Assembly: GCA_039917935.1 (NCBI GenBank)
Contig: JBDSIM010000073.1
Span: forward strand, 1-41,921
Length of the DNA: 41,921 nt
Origin: Chryseosolibacter sp039917935
GTDB taxonomy: Bacteria > Bacteroidota > Bacteroidia > Cytophagales > Cyclobacteriaceae
Reading direction: 5' to 3'
Shown here: piece after piece, positions 16,195 through 24,922 of the stretch
Layout of the letters: every line of letters begins with the position of its first letter
How positions within the stretch are numbered: the stretch's first letter is position 1
The notes under the pieces: generated by a model
Database searches by the model: none
Seen by the model: the letters and a program-made list of their open reading frames with translations, nothing else
What the model was told of the DNA's origin: nothing
Translations under genes and position numbers: made by a program

Positions 16195-18297
16195 ATGGCT
16201 TTAGCACAAAAGATTAAAACGCCAAAAAAAATATTCAAGGGTGATATTTCACATGAACTATTATTGAAAGCGTATGCATTGATGTGCACTGCCAGACGGA
16301 TGTCCGAAATGTACGAAGAACGAAAAGAAATTTGCAGCAGATATGTTCACAGCACTTCCCGAGGGCATGAGGCTATTCAACTTGCCGCAGGTCTTCAACT
16401 ACTGCCTTGTGATTATGCATCTTTGTATTATCGGGATGATTCCATGCTGCTGGCCATGGGATTGGAACCTTACGAACTCATGCTGCAACTCATGGCCAAA
16501 CGCGATGACCCCTTTACCGGAGGACGGTCTTATTACGGACATCCCGCGTTGAAACGTCCCGGCTTCCCAACCATTCCGCATCAAAGTGCAGCCACGGGTA
16601 TGCAGGCAATACCCGCCACAGGAATGGCGCATGGCATTGCCTATCTCGAGGGAAGGAATTTGTTAAAAACAAATGATGACATTCATCCGGTGGTTTTATG
16701 TTCATTGGGCGATGGTGCTGTGACAGAAGGAGAAGTAGCCGAAGCATTTCAGATGGCAGTGCTTAAAAAGCTGCCGATAATATATTTGGTGCAGGACAAT
16801 GATTGGGGTATTTCCGCTACCGGAAAGGAAATGCGCGCCATGGATGCCTATGAATACGCTGGTGGATTTAAGGGGATGGAAAGGATGGCGGTGGATGGCG
16901 CTGATTTTGTTGATGCTTTTCTGGGAATGAAAAAAGCCATTGATTATGTACGGAAAAAGCGCAACGCCATGCTGGTGCACGCGAAATGTCCGCTGTTAGG
17001 ACATCATACATCAGGAGTGAGAAAAGAATGGTACAGGGAGGACCTGGATGCGCACAAAAAACTGGATCCGATAATAAGGTTTAACCAGTTTTTGCTGGAC
17101 GCAGGCGTGGAAGAAAATACATTGCGTGAAATTGAAGGACAGGCTCACTTGAAAGTAAGTCAGGATTACGACCGTGCCGTTCAGGCGCAGGAACCTGACG
17201 CAAATGATTTTGATACGCATGAATTTGCACCAACATCTGTAACCGAAGAAAAAGGAATTCGATCCCCCGAAGGCGCGGAAAAAATATTGATGGTTGATGC
17301 GGCGCTTCATGCAATGGATGATATTTTGAAAAAACATCCGGAAGCGCTTTTTTATGGACAGGATGTAGGCCGGCGGCTAGGAGGCGTTTTTCGCGAAGCG
17401 GCGACACTGGCTCAGAAATATGGTGATAACCGCGTATTTAATACACCCATTCAGGAAGCCTATATTGTAGGATCAACGGCCGGGATGTGCGCAGTAGGTT
17501 TAAAACCTATTGTGGAAATACAGTTTGCCGACTACATATGGCCCGCCATGAATCAGCTGGTCACTGAACTTTCAAAGAGTTGTTATTTATCCAAAGGAAA
17601 ATTTCCGATCCAGTCTCTAATCCGCGTTCCGGTTGGCGCCTACGGTGGAGGTGGACCATATCACTCAGGAAGTATTGAGTCTGCCTTATTGACTATCCGG
17701 GGAATCAAAGTGGTGTATCCCTCAAATTCCGCCGACATGAAGGGTTTATTAAAAGCATCTTTTTATGATCCAAACCCGGTGGTATTACTGGAACATAAAG
17801 GATTGTACTGGTCGAAAGTTGCCGGGACAATGGATGCCAAAACCCCCGAGCCGGATGAAAATTATATTATTCCGTTAGGGAAAGCCATTGTTGTTCAATC
17901 CGCCTCCGAGGAAAAAATTTCGTCTGGTGAAAGCGTTGCCGTCATTACCTACGGCATGGGAATCTATTGGGCCAAAGAATCCTCCGAAGATTTTGCAGAT
18001 CAAATTGAGATCATGGATTTACGGACACTCAATCCCATTGATTGGGAAATGATCGTTGCATCGGCAAAGAAACACAGCAGGGTTTTCGTATTGACCGAAG
18101 AACCTTTGCTGAATTCTTTTGCGGAAGCCCTTGCCGGGAGGATCTCCAAAGAATGTTTCCGGTATCTCGATGCTCCCGTGTGGACCTTCGGCGCTTCCAA
18201 CCTTCCTGCAGTACCCTTACATGTGGAGTTGGAAAAGATGATGCTGCCTAACGCCGGAAAAGTTAAAGATGCCCTGAAAGAATTGTTGTGTTATTGA
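16195..18297 (+). CDS. 2-oxoacid dehydrogenase E1, fused alpha and beta subunits
   Basis: A 700-residue thiamine-diphosphate enzyme, probably the branched-chain 2-oxoacid (2-oxoisovalerate) dehydrogenase E1, decarboxylating the 2-oxoacid and acylating the E2 lipoyl group. The alpha half (about 1-330) has the ThDP motif GDGAVTEG near residue 172 followed by QDNDWGIS; the beta half (about 360-700) has GQDVGRRLGGVFR, FNTPIQEAYIVGSTAG and GAYGGGGPYHSGS. The fusion of both subunits in one chain is common in Bacteroidota. I start at ATG 16195 because a GGGAG lies just before it and a minus-7-like TACCTTTA lies at 16167-16174; an in-frame ATG at 16162 is the alternative. E2 and E3 genes are not adjacent. 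Confidence 0.9.
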   Translation: MALAQKIKTPKKIFKGDISHELLLKAYALMCTARRMSEMYEERKEICSRYVHSTSRGHEAIQLAAGLQLLPCDYASLYYRDDSMLLAMGLEPYELMLQLMAKRDDPFTGGRSYYGHPALKRPGFPTIPHQSAATGMQAIPATGMAHGIAYLEGRNLLKTNDDIHPVVLCSLGDGAVTEGEVAEAFQMAVLKKLPIIYLVQDNDWGISATGKEMRAMDAYEYAGGFKGMERMAVDGADFVDAFLGMKKAIDYVRKKRNAMLVHAKCPLLGHHTSGVRKEWYREDLDAHKKLDPIIRFNQFLLDAGVEENTLREIEGQAHLKVSQDYDRAVQAQEPDANDFDTHEFAPTSVTEEKGIRSPEGAEKILMVDAALHAMDDILKKHPEALFYGQDVGRRLGGVFREAATLAQKYGDNRVFNTPIQEAYIVGSTAGMCAVGLKPIVEIQFADYIWPAMNQLVTELSKSCYLSKGKFPIQSLIRVPVGAYGGGGPYHSGSIESALLTIRGIKVVYPSNSADMKGLLKASFYDPNPVVLLEHKGLYWSKVAGTMDAKTPEPDENYIIPLGKAIVVQSASEEKISSGESVAVITYGMGIYWAKESSEDFADQIEIMDLRTLNPIDWEMIVASAKKHSRVFVLTEEPLLNSFAEALAGRISKECFRYLDAPVWTFGASNLPAVPLHVELEKMMLPNAGKVKDALKELLCY

Positions 18298-18381
18298 GAT
18301 TCAAAACGTATGAACCCCTACCAAGCGTGTACCTCAGGCTTTCTACTTTCTACTTTCCGCTTACTGCTTCCTACTTTCCGC
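18298..18381. repeat. short degenerate tandem repeat between convergent genes
   Basis: Between the convergent E1 and tamL genes lies a run of near-repeats of CTTTCTACTTTC / CTACTTTCCGCTTA (about 18338-18384). It may be a slippage-prone tandem repeat; no clear stem-loop terminator was seen. Confidence 0.4.
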
Positions 18382-20883
18382 TTAAAAAGGGTAGCCTATT
18401 CCAATGTTATAGATAACCGGTTCTTTGTACCGTGAGAAAATACCGGGGCTGGTTTCGGTGGCGAAGGGTCGGAAGAATTTCGCCTTATCCAATACAAACC
18501 GGTCGCCTTCCGACCTGGCAGGATCGTATACTTTTACTCCTACGTCGAAGCGCAATACCAGAAAGGTAAAATCAAAACGCAAACCGAAGCCGGTGCCGAT
18601 TCCGAGTTCTTTGTAGAATGAGTTGAGTTTGAATTTCGAATTCCCTTCCACCGGTTCCCGTTCTCCCGTTTCCGGATTTTCCCTGGTTTGTTGGCTGAAC
18701 AACCAGACATTTCCAGCATCGATAAAAATTGCTCCGCCCACAAATCCAAATAACTTACTCCTGAGTTCCATGCTTCCTTCGAAAAGAATTTCCCCCGGTT
18801 TTTCAAGTTGGTAGTTAAACATTCCATTCGCAGCAGGGTCTGAATCCGTTGAGGGATCATCATTCCGTAAAGGAGATACAGAGCCTAATCCCAGCCGCCT
18901 CGGGCGCCAGGCACGGATACTGTTACTGCCTCCTGCAAAATAATATTTTTCGTACGGCAGTGATCGGTCGGAACCATACGAATAGGCCAGCCCGGTATTA
19001 ATCCGATAAGCAAATGTGGCCCATGTGCTTAAGATCCGGATCTTCCGGAAATCAAAATTCATTCTTAAGTATTTGAAATATTGTAACCCCTGCCTGGTAA
19101 TAATATCCGGATTGATAAAATTTAGCGTAGTACCTCCCGGCTCAAACTGCGCGCGAATAAAAACAGCATTCCGGTCAAAGGTGCCATAATTTCGATTCCA
19201 CGTTATACTGAAGATCATGCTACTGACAAAAGAAGGCTGAAAGGAACGGGCAAGATTATAGTTCCCCATCCTATCCAGGCTATCCAGCTGCGCTCTGAAG
19301 AATTCTGATTTGATCTGAGAATTAATCAAGCTGATGTTGGTGAGCGCCAGCGAAAATTGAGTTGTACGCTGATTTTGCCAGGTGTATGTGTTTGAAAAAG
19401 TAGTACTGTTTCGCCTATATTCAGGTCTGTCCGTATACGTGTAACCGACAGAAAGCCTTGTCTTTGGATTATATTTTCCCAGCCTTATTTGTGTTCCGTT
19501 ACGGAAGGGCCAAAGAAACTGTGGAAAAGTAACGGACGCGTTGATCCCTGCTTCTGTACTTTTGTAAACGTTTAATTCCTGCGTCGCAGAGGCCACCCCT
19601 TCAATCCCGATGCGACCATTCAATTCAAAATTTTCCAATCCATGGAAAATGTTTCTTTTCTTAAAGTTGATATTATAAAAAGGCCCCGGATAACCTTCCG
19701 TTACATTAATACCTATCTCATTAGACCATTCGTATTGATCCAGCGCACTGGTAAATATATTCGCGACGAATTTTCCTCCGGAAGAATCATAGTTGACATT
19801 CACAAACTTGAAGGCGTCAAGATTGGCCAGCTGGCGCTGGGTATCAAAGGTTTTACTTCGGGAATATAAATTATCCGGTGAAAGAAATATGCGCTGGCTT
19901 AGGATCTTCAGATTGTAATTGTCCTCATAATATAAGTATTGAACATCCCGGTAGGTTCTCCTGTTTCGGTCGACACCTTTAATGTTGACGCCGGCATCGG
20001 TAGTGATGCGCACCGAATCAATCATAAATCGTTTGTGATATCCTCTTTTCGCAGGATCGCGGATCGTCACCATCACTGCGACTTTTTTGTTTTGCATTAA
20101 ACTCGTGTCAATATCAAAATCAACATACTGGCGGCTGAAGTCGAAATACCCGTTGTCTTTCAGATAAAGGTCAATGCGCTCCCGTTCCTTCGTAAAATTA
20201 TCCTCCTGATACCTGTCGCCTTTTTTGATGAAGGAGTCTTTTTCTTTGCTTTTAATAATTTTAAAAACCGTAGAATCGGTGATACGGTGGAAAATGGTAT
20301 CGATAACATAGGGCCGTCCAACTACTATTTGATAGTTAACCTTGACGAACTTTCCCGCCGTGGTTATTTTTTTCAGCACCTCATTTTGAAAATAGCCTTC
20401 TGAGAAAAGGTAATTCTTAAGCCGGTTTATGGTAATGTTTACGAGAGCGCTATCATACACCGAAATGGGCTCTCCCCATTGCATGAAAAGGTTTCCATTC
20501 TCAATTCGGGAATTATACTTATCGATCTTTTTTTGTTTCCGGAACTGCAGGTTGTTGATCTTCCGTTGTGACCTTGTGATGGCAATTTTACCATCAAATT
20601 TCTTTTCCGCCGCCGCCTTCAGCAGCACGAATTTTTCTTTGTCGTAGCGTTTTTCGCCCGCGTAGTAGATAGCCACGAGGTGGTAAAATGGAAGTAGAAG
20701 GAACCTGCGATTAGGTCGCTGAGAGTATAATGCCCTGAGTTCCTCTTCATTGATCCCCCTGGGAGCATCGACACTTTGCTGGAAAAGATGTTTCTCGTTT
20801 TCTTTCAGGTGCCGGGTACCCAAACAACCTGCCAGCAGAAAGGGGAGTAGTATTAAAAGAAAATATCTAATTTTCGAGATCAA
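18382..20883 (-). CDS. tamL: BamA/TamA-family outer-membrane barrel, TamL lipoprotein type
   Basis: An 833-residue outer-membrane protein with a lipoprotein signal (MISKIRYFLLILLPFLLAGC, Cys20), POTRA-like modules over about 30-400 and a C-terminal Omp85 beta-barrel over about 420-833, ending in IYNIGIGYPF with a terminal aromatic residue. The FAGGSNSIRAWRPRRLG stretch matches the Omp85 strand signature (GG..SVRG-like). The lipidated N-terminus is the TamL form of TamA found in Bacteroidota, which would work with a TamB protein in moving cell-envelope material. No tamB lies here. The start is TTG at 20883: no ATG is available before the signal peptide and an in-frame TAG lies five codons upstream. 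The start codon lies only 9 nt from the divergent methyltransferase ATG. Confidence 0.9.
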   Translation of the reverse strand: MISKIRYFLLILLPFLLAGCLGTRHLKENEKHLFQQSVDAPRGINEEELRALYSQRPNRRFLLLPFYHLVAIYYAGEKRYDKEKFVLLKAAAEKKFDGKIAITRSQRKINNLQFRKQKKIDKYNSRIENGNLFMQWGEPISVYDSALVNITINRLKNYLFSEGYFQNEVLKKITTAGKFVKVNYQIVVGRPYVIDTIFHRITDSTVFKIIKSKEKDSFIKKGDRYQEDNFTKERERIDLYLKDNGYFDFSRQYVDFDIDTSLMQNKKVAVMVTIRDPAKRGYHKRFMIDSVRITTDAGVNIKGVDRNRRTYRDVQYLYYEDNYNLKILSQRIFLSPDNLYSRSKTFDTQRQLANLDAFKFVNVNYDSSGGKFVANIFTSALDQYEWSNEIGINVTEGYPGPFYNINFKKRNIFHGLENFELNGRIGIEGVASATQELNVYKSTEAGINASVTFPQFLWPFRNGTQIRLGKYNPKTRLSVGYTYTDRPEYRRNSTTFSNTYTWQNQRTTQFSLALTNISLINSQIKSEFFRAQLDSLDRMGNYNLARSFQPSFVSSMIFSITWNRNYGTFDRNAVFIRAQFEPGGTTLNFINPDIITRQGLQYFKYLRMNFDFRKIRILSTWATFAYRINTGLAYSYGSDRSLPYEKYYFAGGSNSIRAWRPRRLGLGSVSPLRNDDPSTDSDPAANGMFNYQLEKPGEILFEGSMELRSKLFGFVGGAIFIDAGNVWLFSQQTRENPETGEREPVEGNSKFKLNSFYKELGIGTGFGLRFDFTFLVLRFDVGVKVYDPARSEGDRFVLDKAKFFRPFATETSPGIFSRYKEPVIYNIGIGYPF

Positions 20884-20892
20884 GTGTTCAAG

Positions 20893-21627
20893 ATGCTATC
20901 AAAAGCCACTATAAAATTCATCAAATCCCTGCAAGTAAAGAAATACCGAAAACAGGAGCAACGTTTCGTCGTAGAAGGAGCCAAAAGTGTGCTGGAATTA
21001 TTGAAATCGGATTTTGAGATCCTTACCCTCATCGGTACTCATCATTTCCTGTCGACCATCAAGGTACCCCTAAAACCTGATGTAGTCGAAGTTTCAGAAC
21101 GGGAGCTCGAAGGGTTGGGTGAATTTCAGACCAACAATTCTGCGATTGCAATAGCCCGGCTCAAACCCAATGTGCCCATCCAACCTTCTGGTGACGAGTT
21201 TGCCATTGTGCTGGACAATATCCGCGATCCCGGTAATTTCGGCACTATTATCCGGACCGCAGACTGGTATGGCATTCAAAAAATCATCGCTTCACCGGAG
21301 ACCGCTGATTTTTACAGCCCGAAGGTCATCAGTGCTACCATGGGGTCTTTTACCAGGACACAAATATTCTACACAGACCTACCCGTATTTCTCCGGGAAA
21401 TTAAGTTGCCCGTTTACGGCGCATACCTGCAGGGAACGCATATTCATGAGGTTAGATTTAAGCAGGGGGGACTTATCCTCATCGGAAGCGAATCTCACGG
21501 CATATCGCCTGATCTGGAAAGGTTCGTAACCCAAAAGATCACCATCCCGAAATACGGGAAGGCAGAATCTCTTAACGCAGCCATCGCAACGGCAGTGATC
21601 TGTGATAACCTCAGAAGAGGGGGGTAG
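20893..21627 (+). CDS. TrmH/SpoU-family RNA 2'-O-methyltransferase
   Basis: A 244-residue SPOUT methyltransferase that transfers methyl from S-adenosylmethionine to a ribose 2'-OH in rRNA or tRNA. The three SpoU motifs are clear: NIRDPGNFGTIIRTADWYG (motif 1, about residue 112), LIGSESHGIS (motif 2, about 196) and IPKYGKAESLNAAIATAV (motif 3, about 216). An N-terminal L30e-like substrate-binding domain (about 1-90) contains the KKYRKQEQRFVVEGAKSV signature. The exact RNA target cannot be told. I use the ATG at 20893; an in-frame GTG at 20884 would almost touch the divergent tamL start. Confidence 0.9.
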   Translation: MLSKATIKFIKSLQVKKYRKQEQRFVVEGAKSVLELLKSDFEILTLIGTHHFLSTIKVPLKPDVVEVSERELEGLGEFQTNNSAIAIARLKPNVPIQPSGDEFAIVLDNIRDPGNFGTIIRTADWYGIQKIIASPETADFYSPKVISATMGSFTRTQIFYTDLPVFLREIKLPVYGAYLQGTHIHEVRFKQGGLILIGSESHGISPDLERFVTQKITIPKYGKAESLNAAIATAVICDNLRRGG

Positions 21628-21670
21628 GACATTCCAGGTTGCAGGTTCCACTGCCTATATGCCTAATACC

Positions 21671-22450
21671 CTAAAAAAAACCCTGGCTTTTCCGGGCGGC
21701 TTCATCCGAAAGTTTGGCTGCATTTTCTTTGCCCAGAAAGTTGTCGATTAATGTATGACCCAGGTAAATGAGCGGGGTGAGCAGAATAGCCACGGAGAAT
21801 TTATAAATATAATTGGTGATGCCAATGGCGATGATCTGATCATTGGAAAAGACCCCATAAAATGCGATGAACAGTACGACAAAACTATCCACGAATTGGG
21901 AAATAAGGGTAGACCCCGTTGCGCGAAGCCAGAGCCTTTTGCTTCCCGTGAGCTGCCTGAGCTTTTGAAACACAAAAACATCCACCAGCTGACCCAGTAA
22001 AAACGCGGTGAGCGAACCAAGAATAATCCGAAGGCCTTGTCCTAAAATCCTGTTAAAGGCGACATCCATATTAACCACACTTCCATCGTCATCTGCGAGG
22101 TTAACCCACCAATCTGCCGGGGGTAAACTGATGGCCATAAAAATGACAATAAAAGCGTAGAGTACTAACAACGCGGTAAGATAGCTGATGCGTTTTACAC
22201 CAGGCTTACCAAAATATTCATTGATCAGGTCGGTGGTAATAAAAACAACGGGCCAGATAAGCGCACCTGCTGTGAGGTTAAAATCCATAACGAAACCAAG
22301 GATGTTAAGGTTTGCAGAGGGAAGACCAAAAATAGCCTCGGCGGAAAAGATTTTAACGCCGATAATTTCAGCCAGTAACGCATTTGTAATAAATATTCCC
22401 GACAGGATAACGAAGAGCCTGTTTCTCTTTTGATCAAAGGTTACTTCCAT
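21671..22450 (-). CDS. yhhQ: queuosine precursor transporter (YhhQ/VUT family)
   Basis: A 259-residue inner-membrane protein with about six hydrophobic segments, matching the YhhQ family that imports queuosine precursors such as preQ0/preQ1. The signatures are NALLAEIIGVKIF near residue 23, FITTDLINEYFGKPGVKR near residue 69 and ATGSTLISQFVDSFVVLFIAF near residue 176. It ends close to the convergent methyltransferase (43 bp) and starts 17 bp after the rnz stop, so it is probably transcribed with rnz. Confidence 0.9.
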   Translation of the reverse strand: MEVTFDQKRNRLFVILSGIFITNALLAEIIGVKIFSAEAIFGLPSANLNILGFVMDFNLTAGALIWPVVFITTDLINEYFGKPGVKRISYLTALLVLYAFIVIFMAISLPPADWWVNLADDDGSVVNMDVAFNRILGQGLRIILGSLTAFLLGQLVDVFVFQKLRQLTGSKRLWLRATGSTLISQFVDSFVVLFIAFYGVFSNDQIIAIGITNYIYKFSVAILLTPLIYLGHTLIDNFLGKENAAKLSDEAARKSQGFF

Positions 22451-22467
22451 CAGTTAAAAATAGGTGA

Positions 22468-23385
22468 TTAATCCTGAATGCTGAAGATACCGCCTTCTGT
22501 GGCTAATTCCACTTCCGGGAATATATTCTTCGCCTCCTCCAGCAAAGGTGACAGATCCTTATATCGCGCCGAAAAATGCCCGATCAATAATTTTTGAACC
22601 TCTGCTTTCACCGCAATCCTCGCAGCTTGTGCGGCGGTGCTATGTTGGGTTTTAAAAGCTTTTGAGAGTTCATCCAGGCCAAAAGTTGCTTCGTGATATA
22701 AGATATCAACACCCCGGATTAATTCAACGGTACTTTCATTGTAGGCAGTATCCGAACAATAGGCATAACTTCGCGAACGTCGCGGAGGCAAAGTAAGGTC
22801 CTTGTTTTTATACAGTATGGTTCCGCTTTGATCGACAACATCCTGCCCTTTTTTAAGGTTTGCAATTTGCTGGAGTAGAAGGCCGTGCGGTAATTTGTTT
22901 TTATCGATGCGTCGTGGTTTAGTCTTTTCCCTGAATAAAAATCCCGAGCATTTAATTTTGTGCGTCAGCGGAAGCGTTTGAATGAGCAGCGCATCATCTT
23001 CATAGATGGTTTCATGCACGTCTTTTTCCAATTGATGGAAGATAATTTTGAACGCAGGAACCGAATGCGAATGCCTCAGGTGGGTGGTGATGATATCGTC
23101 TAAACCCGCATGGCTGTAAAGATGAAGATCATTGGTTCTGCGCAGCAGGTGCATGGTAAAGATCAGTCCCATCAAACCCAGATAGTGATCACCGTGAAGA
23201 TGAGAGATAAGAATATGATTAATACGGTGAAAGTTTGCCTGAAACCGCATCAGCTGCATCTGTGCCCCCTCACCGCAATCCACGAGAAAGTGACGGTTTT
23301 CAATTTCAATTAATTGCGAGGAAGGGTATCTTCCGTAGGCGGGCAAGGCGCCGCTCGATCCTAGTATGGTGATGTTAAAGCTCAC
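22468..23385 (-). CDS. rnz: ribonuclease Z (tRNA 3' endonuclease)
   Basis: A 305-residue metallo-beta-lactamase-fold nuclease that trims tRNA 3' ends. Visible motifs include ILGSSGALPAYGRYPSSQ at the start, the zinc signature HLHGDHYLGLMGL near residue 63, SDTAYNES with a zinc-ligand Asp near residue 213, and LLIGHFSARY with a His near residue 267. The reading frame extends upstream to an ATG at 23451, but that extension is the translation of an intrinsic terminator hairpin. The real start is therefore GTG at 23385, giving VSFNITILGSSG, the normal RNase Z N-terminus. Neighbours purC and STAS precede it, a gene order I associate with Cytophagales. Confidence 0.95.
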   Translation of the reverse strand: MSFNITILGSSGALPAYGRYPSSQLIEIENRHFLVDCGEGAQMQLMRFQANFHRINHILISHLHGDHYLGLMGLIFTMHLLRRTNDLHLYSHAGLDDIITTHLRHSHSVPAFKIIFHQLEKDVHETIYEDDALLIQTLPLTHKIKCSGFLFREKTKPRRIDKNKLPHGLLLQQIANLKKGQDVVDQSGTILYKNKDLTLPPRRSRSYAYCSDTAYNESTVELIRGVDILYHEATFGLDELSKAFKTQHSTAAQAARIAVKAEVQKLLIGHFSARYKDLSPLLEEAKNIFPEVELATEGGIFSIQD

Positions 23386-23410
23386 TTTTTTATTCGGTAC
23401 AAATAACGGA

Positions 23411-23452
23411 CAAAAAAGAAATGACCAAAAACATTTAAGTGTTTTGGTCATT
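23411..23452 (-). terminator. intrinsic terminator after the STAS gene
   Basis: A perfect 11-bp stem (AATGACCAAAA 23420-23430 with TTTTGGTCATT 23442-23452) with an 11-nt loop is followed on the minus strand by TTCTTTTTTG. It lies 22 bp after the STAS stop and separates STAS from rnz transcription. Confidence 0.85.
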
Positions 23453-23474
23453 GTATAAACCTGTCAATCAGAAA

Positions 23475-23855
23475 CTAATTTCCATCACTGTCCTTGAGAT
23501 CTTTTTCAATCTCATGCATAAATACCGCATCAATGGCTTCCTCCACCTTAATCAGAATGTTTAATACGCTGTCGAGTTGCGAAATCTTAATCAGTTTTGA
23601 GGTATGCTCCGAGAGACTGGCCAGAACAAAAATGCCTCCATCCTCCTGCACTATACGGTTCCCCACCAGCAGTGCGCTTAGTCCCGATGAATCGGTATAC
23701 TTAACCTCCGAAAGATCCAGAATAATGTTTCGCACACCTTCAGCATGCAGGGTGATGAGTTCCGACTTTAGATTAGGAGCTACGCTGGAATCAAGTTTCT
23801 CCTCGTGTAGTCTTAGCAAACTATATTTTTCCTGCTTATCGATTGTGTATTTCAT
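23475..23855 (-). CDS. STAS-domain anti-sigma-factor-antagonist-like protein
   Basis: A 126-residue single STAS domain resembling SpoIIAA/RsbV. The conserved phosphorylatable region is YTDSSGLSALL around residues 54-64, with tandem Ser. Such proteins bind anti-sigma kinases in partner-switch signalling, but no RsbW- or phosphatase-type partner is in the window. The frame could start at 23882, but the ATG at 23855 (MKYTIDKQEKYSLLRL) is the usual N-terminus. A terminator follows directly. The gene order purC - STAS - rnz suggests a conserved neighbourhood rather than a functional pathway. Confidence 0.9.
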   Translation of the reverse strand: MKYTIDKQEKYSLLRLHEEKLDSSVAPNLKSELITLHAEGVRNIILDLSEVKYTDSSGLSALLVGNRIVQEDGGIFVLASLSEHTSKLIKISQLDSVLNILIKVEEAIDAVFMHEIEKDLKDSDGN

Positions 23856-23956
23856 GTAGTAGTATTTTTTGTCAGCAGACACATGGAATCGGGGTTATCA
23901 GGGATGTCGATTTCATTTGTATTCTGGGTGAGGCAATATGGCAATAATCCTGAAAT

Positions 23957-24922
23957 TTAACGCTTTTTTAAGGGCAGTAAATTAGTTGAATTTATTGAAT
24001 TAATGATGCTCTGCTCTATCCTGGGAAGGATGTTTTTATAATCCACCGGTACTAAAATTTCACCCCGCATCTGCTGGTATAGTTCTTTGTAACGGGATGA
24101 TATGGAGTCTACAATTTCATTGGTCATTTCGGGAACCTGCTGCCCTTCTTTGCCCTGAAAACCATTTTCTATTAGCCACTGCCGAACAAATTCCTTGGAT
24201 AATTGTTTTTGCGCTTCTCCGGATTTTTGCCTGGCCTCAAAGCCATCCTTATAGAAATAACGGGAGGAATCCGGTGTGTGCACTTCATCTATCAGGTAAA
24301 TCTTTCCCAGATGCTTACCGAATTCATATTTTGTATCCACCAGAATAAGCTTCCTTTCGGCAGCCAGTTCTGTTCCCTTCGTGTAAAGTTTCAAGGTATA
24401 ATCTTCAATTTGCGCATAGTCCTGTGGGCTTACCAACCCGCGTTGTAATATTTGTTCTCGTGATATGTCCTCATCGTGGCCAACCTTTGCTTTGGTAGTA
24501 GGCGTGATGACCGGGGCGGGGAGCGGGTCATTTTCCTTCAAGCCATCGGGAAGATTCACACCGCAAAGCATTCTTTTCCCAGCCTTGTATTCGCGCCACG
24601 CGTGTCCGGCCAGATACCCACGCACCACCATTTCGACAGGAAATGGTTCACATTTAAAACCAATGGTAACGTTCGGATCGGGCGTTGACAAAACCCAGTT
24701 TGGGACAATATCTTTGGTGGCCGAAAGGTTGTAGGCGGCGATTTGGTTTAGCACCCTGCCTTTATCAGGAATGGCCCTGGGCAGAATTACATCGAAGGCG
24801 GAGATCCTGTCGGTGGCGACCATCGCCATACATTCACCGAAGTAATATACATCGCGAACCTTGCCACTGTAAAAGCCAGTTTGGTTCGGGAATTTGAACT
24901 TTGTTTCCTTGATTGCTTGCAT
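23957..24922 (-). CDS. purC: phosphoribosylaminoimidazole-succinocarboxamide synthase
   Basis: A 321-residue SAICAR synthetase, which joins CAIR and aspartate with ATP in purine synthesis. The signatures are GKVRDVYYFGECMAMVATDRIS near residue 20 (ATP site), VEMVVRGYLAGHAWREYKAGK near residue 76, and LILVDTKYEFGKHLGKIYLIDEVHTPDSSR near residue 192. The length fits the larger eukaryote-like form found in Bacteroidota. The ATG touches the TAA of the upstream YwqK-repeat gene with no base between them, which suggests translational coupling. Confidence 0.95.
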   Translation of the reverse strand: MQAIKETKFKFPNQTGFYSGKVRDVYYFGECMAMVATDRISAFDVILPRAIPDKGRVLNQIAAYNLSATKDIVPNWVLSTPDPNVTIGFKCEPFPVEMVVRGYLAGHAWREYKAGKRMLCGVNLPDGLKENDPLPAPVITPTTKAKVGHDEDISREQILQRGLVSPQDYAQIEDYTLKLYTKGTELAAERKLILVDTKYEFGKHLGKIYLIDEVHTPDSSRYFYKDGFEARQKSGEAQKQLSKEFVRQWLIENGFQGKEGQQVPEMTNEIVDSISSRYKELYQQMRGEILVPVDYKNILPRIEQSIINSINSTNLLPLKKR

